This document shows, in pieces, positions 28,773 through 28,800 of a stretch of 28,800 bases of DNA. Source of the DNA: Gaiellasilicea sp038324115 (GTDB taxonomy: Bacteria > Actinomycetota > Thermoleophilia > Gaiellales > Gaiellaceae); the NCBI GenBank assembly GCA_038324115.1, contig JBBQHQ010000016.1, positions 1 to 28,800 of the forward strand. The letters run 5' to 3'. Every line of letters begins with the position of its first letter. Within the stretch, counting starts at the first letter, position 1. The notes beneath the pieces are model-generated. The model searched no databases. It had not been told where the DNA came from and saw only the letters and a list, made by a program, of their open reading frames with translations. A program made the translations under genes and the position numbers.

Positions 28773-28800
28773 GGCTTCGCGGCGACGCCGCCGCGAAGCC
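28773..28800. repeat. 12-bp-arm hairpin at the window end
   Basis: Perfect arms GGCTTCGCGGCG and CGCCGCGAAGCC with a 4-nt loop, ending on the last base of the window and possibly continuing. It may be the terminator of a gene outside the window or a leader hairpin of the protease gene; no T-tract directly follows on the minus strand. Confidence 0.6.

Overview
The window is a gene-dense stretch of a high-GC bacterial chromosome. Gene content (RskA-type anti-sigma factor, gatCAB amidotransferase operon, PASTA-containing class A penicillin-binding protein, resuscitation-promoting-factor-like hydrolase, FedB-like membrane protein) and the strongly GC-rich third codon positions suggest an actinobacterium, most likely of the deep-branching class Thermoleophilia (Gaiellales/Solirubrobacterales). 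That placement is inference; there is no rRNA gene here to confirm it. Most genes are housekeeping, packed with 4-bp ATGA/GTGA stop-start overlaps, and no phage, integron, IS transposase or CRISPR array is visible.

Layout. 1-5031 (+): 3' part of an RskA-like anti-sigma factor, recQ, and a bifunctional penicillin-binding protein with two PASTA domains. 5028-8639 (-): two units, a RemA-like protein with a 3-methyladenine glycosylase, and a YbaK-type tRNA editing protein with ilvE and a DegT aminotransferase. 8718-9056 (+): a small Cys-motif protein. 9053-12214 (-): a class V aminotransferase, serA and an isoprenylcysteine-methyltransferase-like membrane protein, probably a serine-synthesis operon. 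12269-13562 (+): a membrane protein and a secreted Rpf/lysozyme-like protein behind an unusual leader. 13544-18603 (-): gatC-gatA-gatB running directly into a cupredoxin-like protein, a FedB-like membrane protein and a 54-aa membrane peptide. 18677-19807 (-): a cold-shock protein and folD. 19938-22964 (+): the most unusual block, an HMG-CoA-reductase homologue followed by a ferritin-like diiron protein, a hotdog thioesterase and an SRPBCC protein. 22961-24597 (-): an agmatinase/arginase-family enzyme and a coiled-coil protein. 24623-27470 (+): a membrane protein, typA and a GFA-family protein. 27493-28800: tRNA-Cys, two tiny single-helix membrane proteins (21 and 35 aa), and a secreted chymotrypsin-fold protease.

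Between the genes there is more structure than usual. Three unrelated families of short palindromic or tandem repeats occupy intergenic gaps (5975-6040, 19821-19905, 27805-27850). About ten genes have a TAnnnT -10-like hexamer only 6-9 nt before the start codon, which points to widespread leaderless transcription. One divergent pair shares a 14-bp palindrome that would provide both -10 boxes. Three convergent gene pairs end on the same CTAG. Two conserved genes (the HMG-CoA reductase homologue and gatB) contain short AT-rich, hairpin-prone patches that keep the reading frame. The thioesterase has no ATG/GTG/TTG start upstream of its conserved N-terminus. No gene-free stretch exceeds 300 bases.
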